Source: JAVVEG01 sp032251455 (GTDB taxonomy: Bacteria; Pseudomonadota; Gammaproteobacteria; Pseudomonadales; Pseudohongiellaceae). From it: a stretch of DNA of 64,000 nucleotides. The notes under the pieces were generated by a model, which worked only from the letters and a program-made list of their open reading frames with translations, was not told where the DNA came from and did not search any database. Shown here one piece after another: positions 1 through 8,906 of the stretch. Positions within the stretch are counted from its first letter, which is position 1; each line of letters starts with the position of its first letter. Where the stretch lies: the NCBI GenBank assembly GCA_032251455.1, contig JAVVEG010000003.1, forward strand, positions 154,602 through 218,601. Direction: 5' to 3'. A program made the position numbers and the translations under genes.

Positions 1-203
1 TGGCGAATGATTTCTTCCGCCCAGGGGATGCCGCACAGTACCGCTGCCTCGCGACAGAGGATGCTGGCTTTGCCAGGGCTGGCGGCAGGTATCAGGCTGG
101 CACTGAGATCACCGCTGCCGATATCCTCGGCCAGTGCCGAGGCCACACAATGGCTGATATCCTGCGGTATCGGGATGGAGGGCATGGCGGGTATAGAGAG
201 CAT
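1..203 (-). CDS. nadC: Nicotinate-nucleotide pyrophosphorylase, N-terminal part
   Basis: NadC converts quinolinate and PRPP to nicotinate mononucleotide in cytosolic de novo NAD synthesis. Only about the first 67 residues are present; the gene runs off the left edge. The translation has the family's typical N-terminus, with ALAEDIGSGDLSA followed by an ILCREAAVLCGIPWAE-like stretch. The ATG at 203 follows an AAGGA ribosome site and lies 15 bases after the stop of the protease gene 218-748, so the two are probably cotranscribed. A second in-frame ATG at 185 is possible but has a poorer ribosome site. NadC next to a divergent ampD is a well-known gammaproteobacterial arrangement. Confidence 0.9.
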   Translation of the reverse strand, partial: MLSIPAMPSIPIPQDISHCVASALAEDIGSGDLSASLIPAASPGKASILCREAAVLCGIPWAEEIIR

Positions 204-217
204 GGAGAGCAATTCCT

Positions 218-748
218 TCAAGGCAGATAACGCAGGGTCAATTGTTCACCCTGCTGTGCAAATTCAATGTGGCGCAAGGCACTCATGCCCAGCAATACCG
301 TGTTGCCGCTCATGGCAGGATTGATACTGGCACGGACATCCTGCAGCAGAATGCTGCCCAGCTGTAATTCCTGGATTACGGTGCTGTAGACGCTGACAGT
401 GCCATTGGCGGTCATGGCCAGGGAGCGTCCCCCGGGTGACAGGCCGGCGCTTTGCGCCAGTTCCTGCGAGACCACGACATCGGTAGCGCCGGTATCCAGC
501 AGGAAGACTGCCTCCTGCCCGTCGATACTTCCGCTCATGACATAGTGGCCCTGGCGGTTGCGCTGCAGCTGAACTTCCTGGGCACCGGATTGTGCCGTCA
601 TCGACACCGGGTTTTGATTGGGATTGAACTGGCGGCCCAGGCGGTCCTCGAAAAACAGGGTCAGCAGGCCCAGTCCGCAGACGAAACTGACCACCAGCAT
701 CCAGAGGCCGGCAGGTCTGCCCGGGGGTGTTGTCCTGTTTGAGTTCAT
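218..748 (-). CDS. Membrane-anchored retropepsin-like aspartic protease (TIGR02281 type)
   Basis: This 176-residue protein has one N-terminal membrane segment (about residues 14-33), a short linker and a retropepsin fold. The catalytic LLDTGATD motif is at residues 83-90 and a hydrophobic VLLGMSALRHIEF stretch lies near the C-terminus, as in single-domain clan AA proteases that work as dimers. The topology suggests a periplasmic protease domain. Family members are widespread in Proteobacteria and their substrates are largely unknown. It lies just upstream of nadC on the same strand and is divergent from ampD. The family call is firm; the function is not. Confidence 0.85.
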   Translation of the reverse strand: MNSNRTTPPGRPAGLWMLVVSFVCGLGLLTLFFEDRLGRQFNPNQNPVSMTAQSGAQEVQLQRNRQGHYVMSGSIDGQEAVFLLDTGATDVVVSQELAQSAGLSPGGRSLAMTANGTVSVYSTVIQELQLGSILLQDVRASINPAMSGNTVLLGMSALRHIEFAQQGEQLTLRYLP

Positions 749-868
749 GCTCGTATCATCCAGGGTGGCAAGGGGTCTACAGTCAACCGGAGTTTATTCC
801 CGTGCTATACTTTCGGCCACTTTATCATAATCAACAAGCTGACTGAGCAGTGAGCTGACGAGAAAACC

Positions 869-1456
869 TTGATCCACGCCCATCGCCTCCATGATGCCCG
901 TCAACTGAACTCGCCCAACTGCAGCGAGCGCCCTGCAGGTATGGAGATTGACTTGCTGGTGATTCACAGTATCAGTCTGCCTCCAGGCCAGTTTGGCAGC
1001 AACGATATCGATGCGCTTTTCACCAATGCACTGAACCCGGATAGGCATCCGTATTTTGCTGGCATTGCACATTTGCGGGTATCCGCTCATCTGCTGATCC
1101 GTCGCGACGGCAGCATGACGCAGTATGTTCCTTTCAACAAACAGGCCTGGCATGCGGGGCAGTCTGAGTACCAGGGGCGCAGTAACTGCAATGAGTTTTC
1201 CATAGGCATCGAGCTTGAGGGCTGTGATGAACAGGCGTTTACAGAGCGGCAATATCAGCAGCTGGCCAGGATAACCCGGGCCTTGCTGCAGCATTACCCG
1301 AAACTGGACAGCAAGCGTATAGTCGGGCACAGCGAGATTGCCCCCGGCAGAAAAACCGACCCGGGGCCCTGTTTTGACTGGCGCCATTATTTTGATTTGT
1401 GCGGTGTTGCTGATGAAGACAGGGCAATACTTGCAGCAACAGGGAGAGTGGAATGA
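869..1456 (+). CDS. ampD: 1,6-anhydro-N-acetylmuramyl-L-alanine amidase
   Basis: AmpD is a cytosolic zinc amidase of peptidoglycan recycling. It cleaves the lactyl-L-Ala bond of anhydro-muropeptides imported by AmpG. With the TTG start at 869 the protein is 195 residues and the zinc/catalytic residues fall at H33, H154, K162 and D164, almost exactly the E. coli numbering. The first in-frame ATG (941) would cut away the strand carrying H33, and an in-frame stop at 851 rules out a much earlier start. The ribosome site (GACGAG) is weak. The gene overlaps ampE by four bases (ATGA). An ampG homolog lies about 12 kb downstream. Confidence 0.93.
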   Translation: MIHAHRLHDARQLNSPNCSERPAGMEIDLLVIHSISLPPGQFGSNDIDALFTNALNPDRHPYFAGIAHLRVSAHLLIRRDGSMTQYVPFNKQAWHAGQSEYQGRSNCNEFSIGIELEGCDEQAFTERQYQQLARITRALLQHYPKLDSKRIVGHSEIAPGRKTDPGPCFDWRHYFDLCGVADEDRAILAATGRVE

Positions 1457-2421
1457 AATTTCTGGTAATCGTACTGTGTCTGCTGCTCAACCATCACTGG
1501 CGCAAGGAGCGTTGGCTGCCGGGTGATCGCTGGTACCTGATTTTTCAACAATGGCTGCAAAGTCGTCTGGATAATTTTGCCTGGTACAAAAACCTGTCTG
1601 TCAGGCAAGGGCAACGCTTGCTGTGTGCGCTTTTGTTGCTGCTTCCGGTCACCCTGCTTTGGGTATTGCTGTGGTTGCTGCAGGGGCAGTTGCTGGGTTT
1701 GGTGACACTGGCCTTGCATGTAGGGGTTTTGTTGTTATTGCTTGAGCGCAACAATATGGTGGAGTTGTCCAGGGATTACCTGCAATATTGGCGGGAAGCG
1801 CAATATGAGACTGCCTATAAACTGCTGGAAACCAGGGCGCCGGAATACATGCAGGGTGATTTTGAAGACAGTACTCAGGTTCATCAGCATTACTGTACGA
1901 TCATGCTTGGCAGTTATTTTGATAAGGTCTTTGTCCTGTTGTTCTGGTATTTGCTGCTGGGGCCGGCAGCAGCGCTGCTCTGTGCGCTGGTGCGCCTTTA
2001 CCTGAATGCAGGGGCGAACTCCCGTGTTTCGGGAAGCTGGCAGGATGAGAATGATGCCAGTGGGTTGATGTCGGGCTTGTTGTTTATCATCGAGTACCTG
2101 CCGGCACGAATACTGGTTTTGACCTTTGCGCTGGTGGCCAATTTCAGTGGGCCGTTCAAACTGCTGCGTGCGCATGTACTGGATACCCTGCCAGGCTTCG
2201 AATTGGTCAGGCGCAGCGCGTTTGCGGCCATCAGCGAAAGCGGCATCCGGACCGAGGACGATGTCGACCTGGAGATGCAGGTATCCCGACAAGTGGAACC
2301 AACCGCCCTGGCGGCGGTCAGGGAGGTAGAAGATCTGCAGGTTTTGATGCTGCGCAGCCAGATAATCTGGGTGTGCGCATTGGCCCTGGTGATTGTGCTT
2401 GGGATAGGGGCCAATTTTTGA
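1453..2421 (+). CDS. ampE: AmpE-like inner-membrane regulatory protein
   Basis: AmpE is an inner-membrane protein encoded with AmpD and implicated in beta-lactamase induction signalling; its biochemical role is poorly defined. The 322-residue protein shows hydrophobic segments near residues 53-72 and 76-95, around 155-175, around 215-230 and at the C-terminus (about 302-320). Its N-terminus resembles AmpE (MKFLVIVLCLLLNHHWRKER). Translation is probably coupled to ampD through the ATGA overlap. No ampC or ampR is visible in this window. Confidence 0.87.
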   Translation: MKFLVIVLCLLLNHHWRKERWLPGDRWYLIFQQWLQSRLDNFAWYKNLSVRQGQRLLCALLLLLPVTLLWVLLWLLQGQLLGLVTLALHVGVLLLLLERNNMVELSRDYLQYWREAQYETAYKLLETRAPEYMQGDFEDSTQVHQHYCTIMLGSYFDKVFVLLFWYLLLGPAAALLCALVRLYLNAGANSRVSGSWQDENDASGLMSGLLFIIEYLPARILVLTFALVANFSGPFKLLRAHVLDTLPGFELVRRSAFAAISESGIRTEDDVDLEMQVSRQVEPTALAAVREVEDLQVLMLRSQIIWVCALALVIVLGIGANF

Positions 2422-2450
2422 TGCTTCCTCGGCCATGAATTGTGATTTTT

Positions 2451-2465
2451 TGTAGTTTAACTACA
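2451..2465. promoter_or_regulatory. 15-bp perfect palindrome upstream of aceE
   Basis: TGTAGTTTAACTACA reads the same on both strands around its central base. It lies about 90 bases before the aceE start. Its shape (TGTA ... TACA) fits an operator for a dimeric repressor, for example of the GntR type that controls pdh genes in other Gammaproteobacteria, but it does not match the E. coli PdhR consensus. The operator role is inferred. Confidence 0.4.
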
Positions 2466-2500
2466 TAAATGCATACAAAGGTTTGAAATATATCCTTTTG

Positions 2501-2514
2501 TTGATTAAAATCAG
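2501..2514. promoter_or_regulatory. FNR/Anr-like box upstream of aceE
   Basis: TTGATTAAAATCAG matches nine of the ten defined positions of the FNR/Anr consensus TTGAT-N4-ATCAA. It lies 40 bases before the aceE ATG, a position that would suit repression or control of a nearby promoter under low oxygen. In E. coli the pdh operon is lowered by FNR anaerobically. No transcription start is known here. Confidence 0.4.
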
Positions 2515-2553
2515 CGCTAACTGTAAATAATTTACAAATAGAGAACAGGCTAT

Positions 2554-5244
2554 ATGAGTGATTTCAAAGAAGATGGTAACCCCTCTGAAACCCAGGAGTG
2601 GCTTGAAGCCCTGGGATCCGTCATTGAAGCCGAGGGTGTGGAGCGTGCGCATTATCTGATGGGCAGGTTGTCCGAAAGGGCCACCAGGAACACCCATCAA
2701 CTGCCGTTTTCAGCCGTTACCACCCCTTACCGCAACACGATTTCCCCACTGGATGAAGACAAAATGCCTGGCGACATGTTCATGGAGCGCCAGATTCGCG
2801 GCATTATCCGCTGGAATGCGCTGGCCATGGTCATGCGGGCTGGCAAGAAGCCCAATGCCGAGCTGGGTGGCCATATTTCCACCTTCTCCTCCGCCGCCAC
2901 ACTGTATGATGTGGGTTTCAATTATTTTTTCCGTGGTCCCACCGAGAGCCACGGCGGTGATCTCATTTATTTTCAGGGGCATTCTGCTCCGGGAATCTAC
3001 GCCAGGTCATTTCTTGAAGGCCGTCTGAGCGAAGAGCAACTGGACAATTTCCGTCAGGAAGTCGATGGCAAGGGACTCTCCTCCTATCCGCACCCCTGGT
3101 TGATGCCCGATTACTGGCAGTTCCCTACGGTATCCATGGGGTTGGGGCCGATTGCCGCCATCTATCAGGCCCATGTGATGAAGTATCTGAGCAGCCGCGG
3201 ACTGATGGACAACAGCGATCGCAAGGTCTGGGCCTTCCTGGGTGATGGTGAAACGGACGAGCCGGAATCCCTGGGCGCAATCAGCAAGGCCGGGCGTGAA
3301 AAACTGGATAATCTGATTTTTGTCATCAATTGCAACCTGCAGCGGCTGGATGGGCCGGTGCGCGGCAATGGCAAGGTGATTCAGGAGCTGGAAGGGATCT
3401 TCCGTGGTGCGGGCTGGAATGTGATCAAGGTGGTCTGGGGGCGGCACTGGGATGCCTTGCTGCAGGCTGATACAGACGGCATATTGCAGCAGCGCATGGA
3501 TGAAGTGGTCGATGGGGAATACATCAACTACTGGGGCCGTGGCGGTGCCTATACCCGCGAGCATTTCTTTGGCAAAAGCCCGGAACTGCTGAAGATGGTC
3601 GAGCATCTCTCCGATGACGATATCATGGCTCTGAATCGTGGTGGACATGACCCCTTCAAGGTCTACGCAGCCTATGCCGAGGCAGTGAAAACCAATGGAA
3701 AACCTACCGTTATCCTGGCCAAGACGGTCAAGGGCTATGCCTTTGGTTCCGGCGCAGAAGCCCAGAATGCAACGCATTCGGTCAAGAAACTCGATATAGA
3801 ATCCCTGAAGCGATTCCGTGATCGTTTCAATGTCCCCATCCCCGATGACAAACTGGAATCGGTGCCGTATTACCGCCCGGCAGAAGATAGTCTGGAGCTG
3901 CGCTACATGCGCAAACAACGGGAGCCCCTGGGTGGCGCCGTACCACAACGTCGCCGGCAGAGCTATTCGCTGGCCGTACCTGACCTGAGTCTGTTTGATG
4001 CACAGGTCAAGGGTACCGGTGAGCGTGAGATATCAACCACCATGGCTTTTGTGAGGATACTGACCACCTTGTGCAAGGACAAGGAGATAGGGCAGCGGGT
4101 TGTGCCCATCGTACCCGATGAGGCACGCACCTTTGGCATGGAAGGCATGTTTCGCCAAATGGGGATTTATTCCTCCGAAGGACAGTTGTATGACCCGGCC
4201 GATTCCAATCAGGTGATGTATTACCGGGAAGACAAGCAGGGACAGATGCTGGAGGAAGGCATTACCGAGTCTGGCGCCTTTTCAGCCTGGCTGGCAGCAG
4301 CCACCTCCTACAGCGTCAATGATTACCCATTGATTCCCTTTTATATCTACTATTCCATGTTCGGTTTCCAGCGCATTGGTGATCTGGCCTGGGCGGCGGG
4401 TGATTCCCAGGCCCGCGGCTTCCTGATTGGAGCAACCGCTGGACGCACGACGCTCAATGGGGAAGGCCTGCAACACCAGGATGGACACAGCCATCTACTG
4501 GCATCGACCATTCCCAATTGTGTGGCCTATGACCCGGCCTATGCGTATGAGTTGGCTGTCATCATTCAGGACGGCATGCGGCGTATGTACCAGGAAAAGG
4601 AATGTGTCTATTATTACATCACCACCATGAATGAGAATTACGTACAGCCGCAGATGCCTGCAGGTGTTGAAAAAGGGATTCTCAAGGGCATGTATCTGCT
4701 TGAAGATGGCGGCAGCAAGGAGTATGCCGTCAAGGGCAAGGCAGCGACCGATGTCAGGATGCGTTTGCTGGGCAGTGGGACGATCCTGCGTGAGGTGCGT
4801 GCCGCAGCGGATATCCTGCGCCAGGAGTACAAGGTGAATGTGGATGTCTGGAGCGTGACCAGTTTCAATGAATTGCGGCGTGAAGGGCTGGATCTGAAAC
4901 GATGGAACATGTTGCACCCGGATAAACGGGAAAAAGTGCCTTATGTCTCCAAATGCCTGTCTGGTGATGCCCCGGTGGTAGCGGCAACGGATTATATGAA
5001 GATTCATGCCGATCAGATACGTGAGTTTATTCCGGCGTCCTACAGAGTATTGGGCACGGATGGTTTTGGTCGCAGTGATACGCGTGAAAATCTGCGTCGC
5101 CACTTTGAAGTGGACAGAAACCATGTGGTACTGGCGGCGTTGACCGAACTCAAGGGGAAAGCAGGGATCACGGCCGAAACGGTCAGCAAGGCCATCAAGA
5201 CTATGGGCATAGACCCTGATAGAGGCAACCCGGTTACTCTCTGA
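2554..5244 (+). CDS. aceE: Pyruvate dehydrogenase E1 component, homodimeric type
   Basis: AceE decarboxylates pyruvate with thiamine diphosphate and acetylates the lipoyl groups of AceF, feeding acetyl-CoA to the TCA cycle. The 896-residue length is typical. The TPP/Mg motif is clear: GDGETDEPES near residue 230, then NCNLQRLDGPVRGNG about 30 residues later. The conserved GLQHQDGHSH segment near residue 640 is also present. The ATG at 2554 is preceded by AACAGG. It is followed after 46 bases by aceF, and the pair forms the pdh operon. The lpd (E3) gene is not in the window. Confidence 0.97.
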   Translation: MSDFKEDGNPSETQEWLEALGSVIEAEGVERAHYLMGRLSERATRNTHQLPFSAVTTPYRNTISPLDEDKMPGDMFMERQIRGIIRWNALAMVMRAGKKPNAELGGHISTFSSAATLYDVGFNYFFRGPTESHGGDLIYFQGHSAPGIYARSFLEGRLSEEQLDNFRQEVDGKGLSSYPHPWLMPDYWQFPTVSMGLGPIAAIYQAHVMKYLSSRGLMDNSDRKVWAFLGDGETDEPESLGAISKAGREKLDNLIFVINCNLQRLDGPVRGNGKVIQELEGIFRGAGWNVIKVVWGRHWDALLQADTDGILQQRMDEVVDGEYINYWGRGGAYTREHFFGKSPELLKMVEHLSDDDIMALNRGGHDPFKVYAAYAEAVKTNGKPTVILAKTVKGYAFGSGAEAQNATHSVKKLDIESLKRFRDRFNVPIPDDKLESVPYYRPAEDSLELRYMRKQREPLGGAVPQRRRQSYSLAVPDLSLFDAQVKGTGEREISTTMAFVRILTTLCKDKEIGQRVVPIVPDEARTFGMEGMFRQMGIYSSEGQLYDPADSNQVMYYREDKQGQMLEEGITESGAFSAWLAAATSYSVNDYPLIPFYIYYSMFGFQRIGDLAWAAGDSQARGFLIGATAGRTTLNGEGLQHQDGHSHLLASTIPNCVAYDPAYAYELAVIIQDGMRRMYQEKECVYYYITTMNENYVQPQMPAGVEKGILKGMYLLEDGGSKEYAVKGKAATDVRMRLLGSGTILREVRAAADILRQEYKVNVDVWSVTSFNELRREGLDLKRWNMLHPDKREKVPYVSKCLSGDAPVVAATDYMKIHADQIREFIPASYRVLGTDGFGRSDTRENLRRHFEVDRNHVVLAALTELKGKAGITAETVSKAIKTMGIDPDRGNPVTL

Positions 5245-5290
5245 GCGCCGCTTGGCCATACCATAAATAGAAATTTCAGGAGCAAACAAA

Positions 5291-7042
5291 GTGCCTGTTG
5301 AAAGTATCAAAGTACCCGACCTGGGTGATGCCAAAGATGTGGAAGTGATTGAGCTGCTGGTTTCGGCAGGGCAATCGGTGAAGGAAAATGACTCCTTGCT
5401 GGTTCTTGAAAGTGACAAGGCTGCGATGGAGATTCCGTCCCCGAAATCAGGGAAAGTCAAAAGCATCAAGGTCAAGCTGGGCGACCAGGTTTCCGAGGGT
5501 CACGAGATACTGACCCTGGAGGTTGAAGCCTCAGCAGCGGCTGAAGATAAAACCTCCAGCAAGGACAAGAAACCGGCTGCCGAGGAAAAACAGACAGCAG
5601 CAGATGACAAGGCAGGTGACAAGAAGGCTGAGGCGAGGAAGGCGGACGCCGGGAAAGCCGCAGCAACGAAATCCGCACCCGCTAAAAAAGCATCGTCCGC
5701 GGCGACCGAGTTGATTTCGGTTCCCGACCTGGGTGGCGACTCCGACGTGGAAGTCATCGAGGTGCATGTCAAGCCGGGTGATCAGATCAAGGTAGAAGAT
5801 GCCCTGATCACGCTGGAGTCTGATAAGGCGGCCATGGAAGTGCCGGCCCCGAAGGCAGGAGAAGTCAAGGCGCTGAAACTGAAGGTTGGCGACAAGGTAT
5901 CGGCCGGTTCACCAATTCTGGATCTGCTGGTTTCTGGTGCTGACTCTGACTCTGACTCTGACTCTGACGAAGAAGCGTCAGCGCCAACAGAGGCAGCTGC
6001 AGAGAAGGCGGAAGAGGAATCCAGCGCAGATGCCAGTGCCGAACAGGACAAGACTACCAACAACAAGAAGCAGGACAACACCGAACCTGATTTGCAGGAA
6101 AAGCAACAGGCATTCGCCGAAGCTGCTGCGCAAAAAGAGAACAGCAAGGTCTATGCTGGCCCGGCTGTCCGCAAACTGGCCAGAGAGTTGGGAGTGGATC
6201 TGACTCAGGTGAGCGGAACAGGTGCCAAGGGACGCATTCAAAAAGAAGATATTCACGGCTTTGTCAAACAGCGCTTGCAGGCGCCGCAACAGACGGGCTC
6301 CGCCTTGGCGGTAGCCGCAGTGCCTGATATCGATTTCAGTCAGTTTGGTGAGGTTGAAGAGACACCGATGAGCAAGCTGCATCGTCTCACCGCTGCCAAT
6401 ATGCAACGCAACTGGAATACAGTGCCGCATGTCTTCCAAATGAACGAGGCGGATATCACCGATCTGGAAAACTTCCGTACTGCACAACGCAGTGTGGCCG
6501 AAAAGAAAGGTGTCAAACTGACTCTGCTGCCTTTCCTGCTCAAGGCCTGTGCAAAATGCCTGCAGGAATACAAACAGTTCAATGTATCGCTGCACTCTTC
6601 AGGCGAGTACCTCATCCAGAAAAAATATATCCATATCGGTGTTGCCGTTGCTACGGAGGCCGGTCTGGTCGTCCCGGTCATCCGTGATGTTGACAGCAAG
6701 TCATTATGGGAACTGGCTGCCGAGCTGGGTGCATTGACCGACAAGGCCAAGCAGCGCCGCTTGGGCAAGGACGACATGCAAGGTGCCTGTTTCACCATTT
6801 CCAGTCTTGGGGCGATAGGTGGAACCGGATTCACTCCAATCGTGAATGCTCCGGAAGTGGCAATTCTTGGCGTGTCCAGAACAGTGACCAAGCCGGTTTA
6901 CAGTAATGGTCAGTTTATTCCCCGACAAATGCTGCCAGTGACCTTGTCGTATGATCACCGGGCAGTCAACGGGGTCGATGCGGGTCAGTTTGCCACCTAT
7001 CTTGCCGAAGTGTTGGGCGATATCCGCTTACTGTTGCTTTGA
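5291..7042 (+). CDS. aceF: Pyruvate dehydrogenase E2, dihydrolipoamide acetyltransferase
   Basis: AceF forms the core of the pyruvate dehydrogenase complex. The 583-residue protein has two lipoyl domains (about residues 3-75 and 140-215), each with the lipoylated lysine in an ESDKAAME motif. A charged linker follows, then a peripheral-subunit-binding domain (YAGPAVRKLARELGVDL, about residue 285) and a C-terminal acetyltransferase domain with the catalytic SYDHRAVNG motif. The GTG start at 5291 has AGGAG nine bases upstream. E. coli AceF has three lipoyl domains; two is common in other Gammaproteobacteria. The second linker carries a hexanucleotide repeat, described separately. Confidence 0.96.
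   Translation: MPVESIKVPDLGDAKDVEVIELLVSAGQSVKENDSLLVLESDKAAMEIPSPKSGKVKSIKVKLGDQVSEGHEILTLEVEASAAAEDKTSSKDKKPAAEEKQTAADDKAGDKKAEARKADAGKAAATKSAPAKKASSAATELISVPDLGGDSDVEVIEVHVKPGDQIKVEDALITLESDKAAMEVPAPKAGEVKALKLKVGDKVSAGSPILDLLVSGADSDSDSDSDEEASAPTEAAAEKAEEESSADASAEQDKTTNNKKQDNTEPDLQEKQQAFAEAAAQKENSKVYAGPAVRKLARELGVDLTQVSGTGAKGRIQKEDIHGFVKQRLQAPQQTGSALAVAAVPDIDFSQFGEVEETPMSKLHRLTAANMQRNWNTVPHVFQMNEADITDLENFRTAQRSVAEKKGVKLTLLPFLLKACAKCLQEYKQFNVSLHSSGEYLIQKKYIHIGVAVATEAGLVVPVIRDVDSKSLWELAAELGALTDKAKQRRLGKDDMQGACFTISSLGAIGGTGFTPIVNAPEVAILGVSRTVTKPVYSNGQFIPRQMLPVTLSYDHRAVNGVDAGQFATYLAEVLGDIRLLLL
5942..5968 (+). repeat. GACTCT hexanucleotide repeat in aceF linker
   Basis: Four exact tandem GACTCT units plus a half unit encode an alternating Asp-Ser run in the linker between lipoyl domain 2 and the subunit-binding domain. 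Gain or loss of units by replication slippage would change linker length by two residues without a frameshift. Confidence 0.85.
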
Positions 7043-7074
7043 CAGCAACAGCTGCCAGCGAGGCCAAGACAACT

Positions 7075-7108
7075 GCTCAGGCAGGAAAGAAATAATTCCT
7101 GCCTGAGC
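7075..7108. terminator. Strong hairpin at the convergent aceF / ABC ATPase ends
   Basis: A perfect 13-bp stem (GCTCAGGCAGGAA / TTCCTGCCTGAGC) with an 8-base loop lies 32 bases after the aceF stop. It overlaps the last codons of the convergent ABC ATPase gene. There is no clear T-tract on either side, so intrinsic termination is uncertain; it could instead protect 3' ends. Confidence 0.5.
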
Positions 7109-7856
7109 CATCGCTGACTTTCCTGATCTCACAATCATAGGCTTTGGCCAGGTTTGTCTCGGTCAACACCTGTTCGGTCTGCCCATACAGGCTGTGGCCA
7201 TCTCCCAGCAGCAATAAAACAGTGTCACAGAATCTGGCGGCCAGATTGATGTCATGCGTAGCCATGCACAGTGCTGCTCCATTATCCCTGATCTTTTGCT
7301 GGAATATCTCCAGACTTCTGATCTGGAAAGCGATATCAAGATGATTGCTGGGCTCATCGAGCAGGTACAGGCGTGGATTCTGGCAGAGCAGCATGGCCAG
7401 CGCCACACGCTGACGTTCGCCACCGGAAAGTGTACTCAGCTGGCGTCGGGCAAAGTCGTTCATGCCCATTGCTGTCAGCGCTGCACTGGCAGCCTCCTTA
7501 TCCTCTGTTGAATCATTCCAGAAGCTCGTATGATGCGGATGGCGTCCCATTAGTACCAGTTCTCCCACACTGATCGGCATGGCATCCAGGTTGTGCTGAA
7601 AGAGAATCCCTGCCAGACAGGCCAGTTCACGTTGTGACCATTGCTCCAGCGGTTTGTCGGCTAATCTGATGTGTCCACTATGGGGTTTGTGCAGGCGGAC
7701 CAAGGCATGTAGCAAGGTGGTTTTACCTGTGCCATTACGGCCCAGTATTCCCAGGCTGGTACCCGCCTGAAGCGAGAGAGACAGCTGACTGCACAAGCGT
7801 TTGTCCGCTATTTGCAGGGACAGGGATTGCAGGCTGAGTATCGCGTCCCTACGCAT
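7077..7856 (-). CDS. ABC transporter ATP-binding protein, BtuD/FecE type
   Basis: This 259-residue ATPase of a vitamin B12 or Fe-siderophore-type importer has Walker A GRNGTGKTT near residue 40, the LSGGERQRVALAMLL signature, Walker B LYLLDEPSNHLD and a switch histidine in ATHDINLA. Its ATG overlaps the permease stop by one base (TGATG), so translation is coupled. The substrate cannot be told from sequence alone; cobalamin and ferric siderophores or heme are the usual choices. No periplasmic binding protein gene is adjacent. Confidence 0.9.
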   Translation of the reverse strand: MRRDAILSLQSLSLQIADKRLCSQLSLSLQAGTSLGILGRNGTGKTTLLHALVRLHKPHSGHIRLADKPLEQWSQRELACLAGILFQHNLDAMPISVGELVLMGRHPHHTSFWNDSTEDKEAASAALTAMGMNDFARRQLSTLSGGERQRVALAMLLCQNPRLYLLDEPSNHLDIAFQIRSLEIFQQKIRDNGAALCMATHDINLAARFCDTVLLLLGDGHSLYGQTEQVLTETNLAKAYDCEIRKVSDGSGRNYFFPA

Positions 7857-8896
7857 CAGTTGCGGTCTCCGGGGCTTGTGTTGATGCGCTGGCTGCGGCG
7901 AAGAATAAACAGGAATACCGGCACGCCAATGAGGGCGGTCAACACGCCTACCGGAAGTTGGCGAGGGGCGATCACTGTCCTGGCGGCACTGTCGGCCAAC
8001 AACAAAAAGCTGCCTCCCAGCAAGGCTGCACTGGGTAGCAGGATGCGGTGATCTCGGGCGCCGGCAAGCCGCAACATGTGCGGAATGATGAGTCCGACAA
8101 AGCCGACCGAACCGGCAATGGTCACGGCGGTGGCGGTCAGCAGGGACGCACTGAAATACAGCAGCAGCTTCAGGCGATTGACCTGTATGCCGAGGGCAGA
8201 GGCCAGCAGCTCCCCTTGTGCCAGTGCATTCAGGGCGCGGGCAAAATACAGACTGAGCAGAAGTCCTGCAGCCAGAATCAGAAATTCAAGTATGCCAGCA
8301 CTGCTTTGGCTCAGATCGCCCATCAACCAGAACAGCATGCTGTGTATATTGTCGTTCGAACTGGTGGTCAGCAGGATATTGATCAGGGCGCCCCAGCCGG
8401 CAGAGAGCACCACGCCGGTCAGCAACAGACGTGTCGTTGACCATTGGCCACTTTCCACGCCGGTTCCAGTGCCAAACCCAAAACCAAATCCATGGGAAAG
8501 TCCGAACACAATCAGGATGGACGACATGGCACCAATAAAAGCCGCGTTGGCAATCCAGGCACCACCAAGGCCGAGCAGAATCACAGCAAGTGCGGCCACT
8601 GCGGCACCACCGGAAATGCCAAGAATATAGGGGTCGGCCAAGGGGTTGCGCAAGAGAACCTGCATGATGACCCCTGCCAGGGCCAGTAACGCTCCAGTCA
8701 CAAAGGCAGCCAGACTGCGGGGCAAGCGCAGTTCCTGGATGATCTGTTGCTCGAAGCCGGGCTCGGAGGAAAACAGGTGTTGAAACACCGTGGAATAAGC
8801 CAGATCGATGCTGCCACTGCCAAGTGATACCAGAAAGCTGACTGCTGCCAGCACGGTCAGTGCCAGCAGCAGGCGAAGAGCGAAACCCTGGTTCAC
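7856..8896 (-). CDS. FecCD/BtuC-family ABC transporter permease
   Basis: A polytopic permease of about 346 residues with the family's repeated hydrophobic segments and conserved blocks: LPRSLAAFVTGALLALAG, the ILGISGGAA segment and GSVGFVGLIIPHMLRL near the C-terminal coupling region. I chose the GTG at 8896 (VNQGFALRLLL). An ATG at 8926 would overlap the upstream lipoprotein gene by 20 bases and add a hydrophilic tail. It is cotranscribed with the ATPase gene and follows the SMP-30 lipoprotein gene by ten bases. Confidence 0.9.
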   Translation of the reverse strand: MNQGFALRLLLALTVLAAVSFLVSLGSGSIDLAYSTVFQHLFSSEPGFEQQIIQELRLPRSLAAFVTGALLALAGVIMQVLLRNPLADPYILGISGGAAVAALAVILLGLGGAWIANAAFIGAMSSILIVFGLSHGFGFGFGTGTGVESGQWSTTRLLLTGVVLSAGWGALINILLTTSSNDNIHSMLFWLMGDLSQSSAGILEFLILAAGLLLSLYFARALNALAQGELLASALGIQVNRLKLLLYFSASLLTATAVTIAGSVGFVGLIIPHMLRLAGARDHRILLPSAALLGGSFLLLADSAARTVIAPRQLPVGVLTALIGVPVFLFILRRSQRINTSPGDRN

Positions 8897-8906
8897 GGTG
8901 TCATCA

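Noticed and set aside
5942..5968. CRISPR-like repeat
   Set aside because: It is a contiguous in-frame hexanucleotide repeat without spacers.
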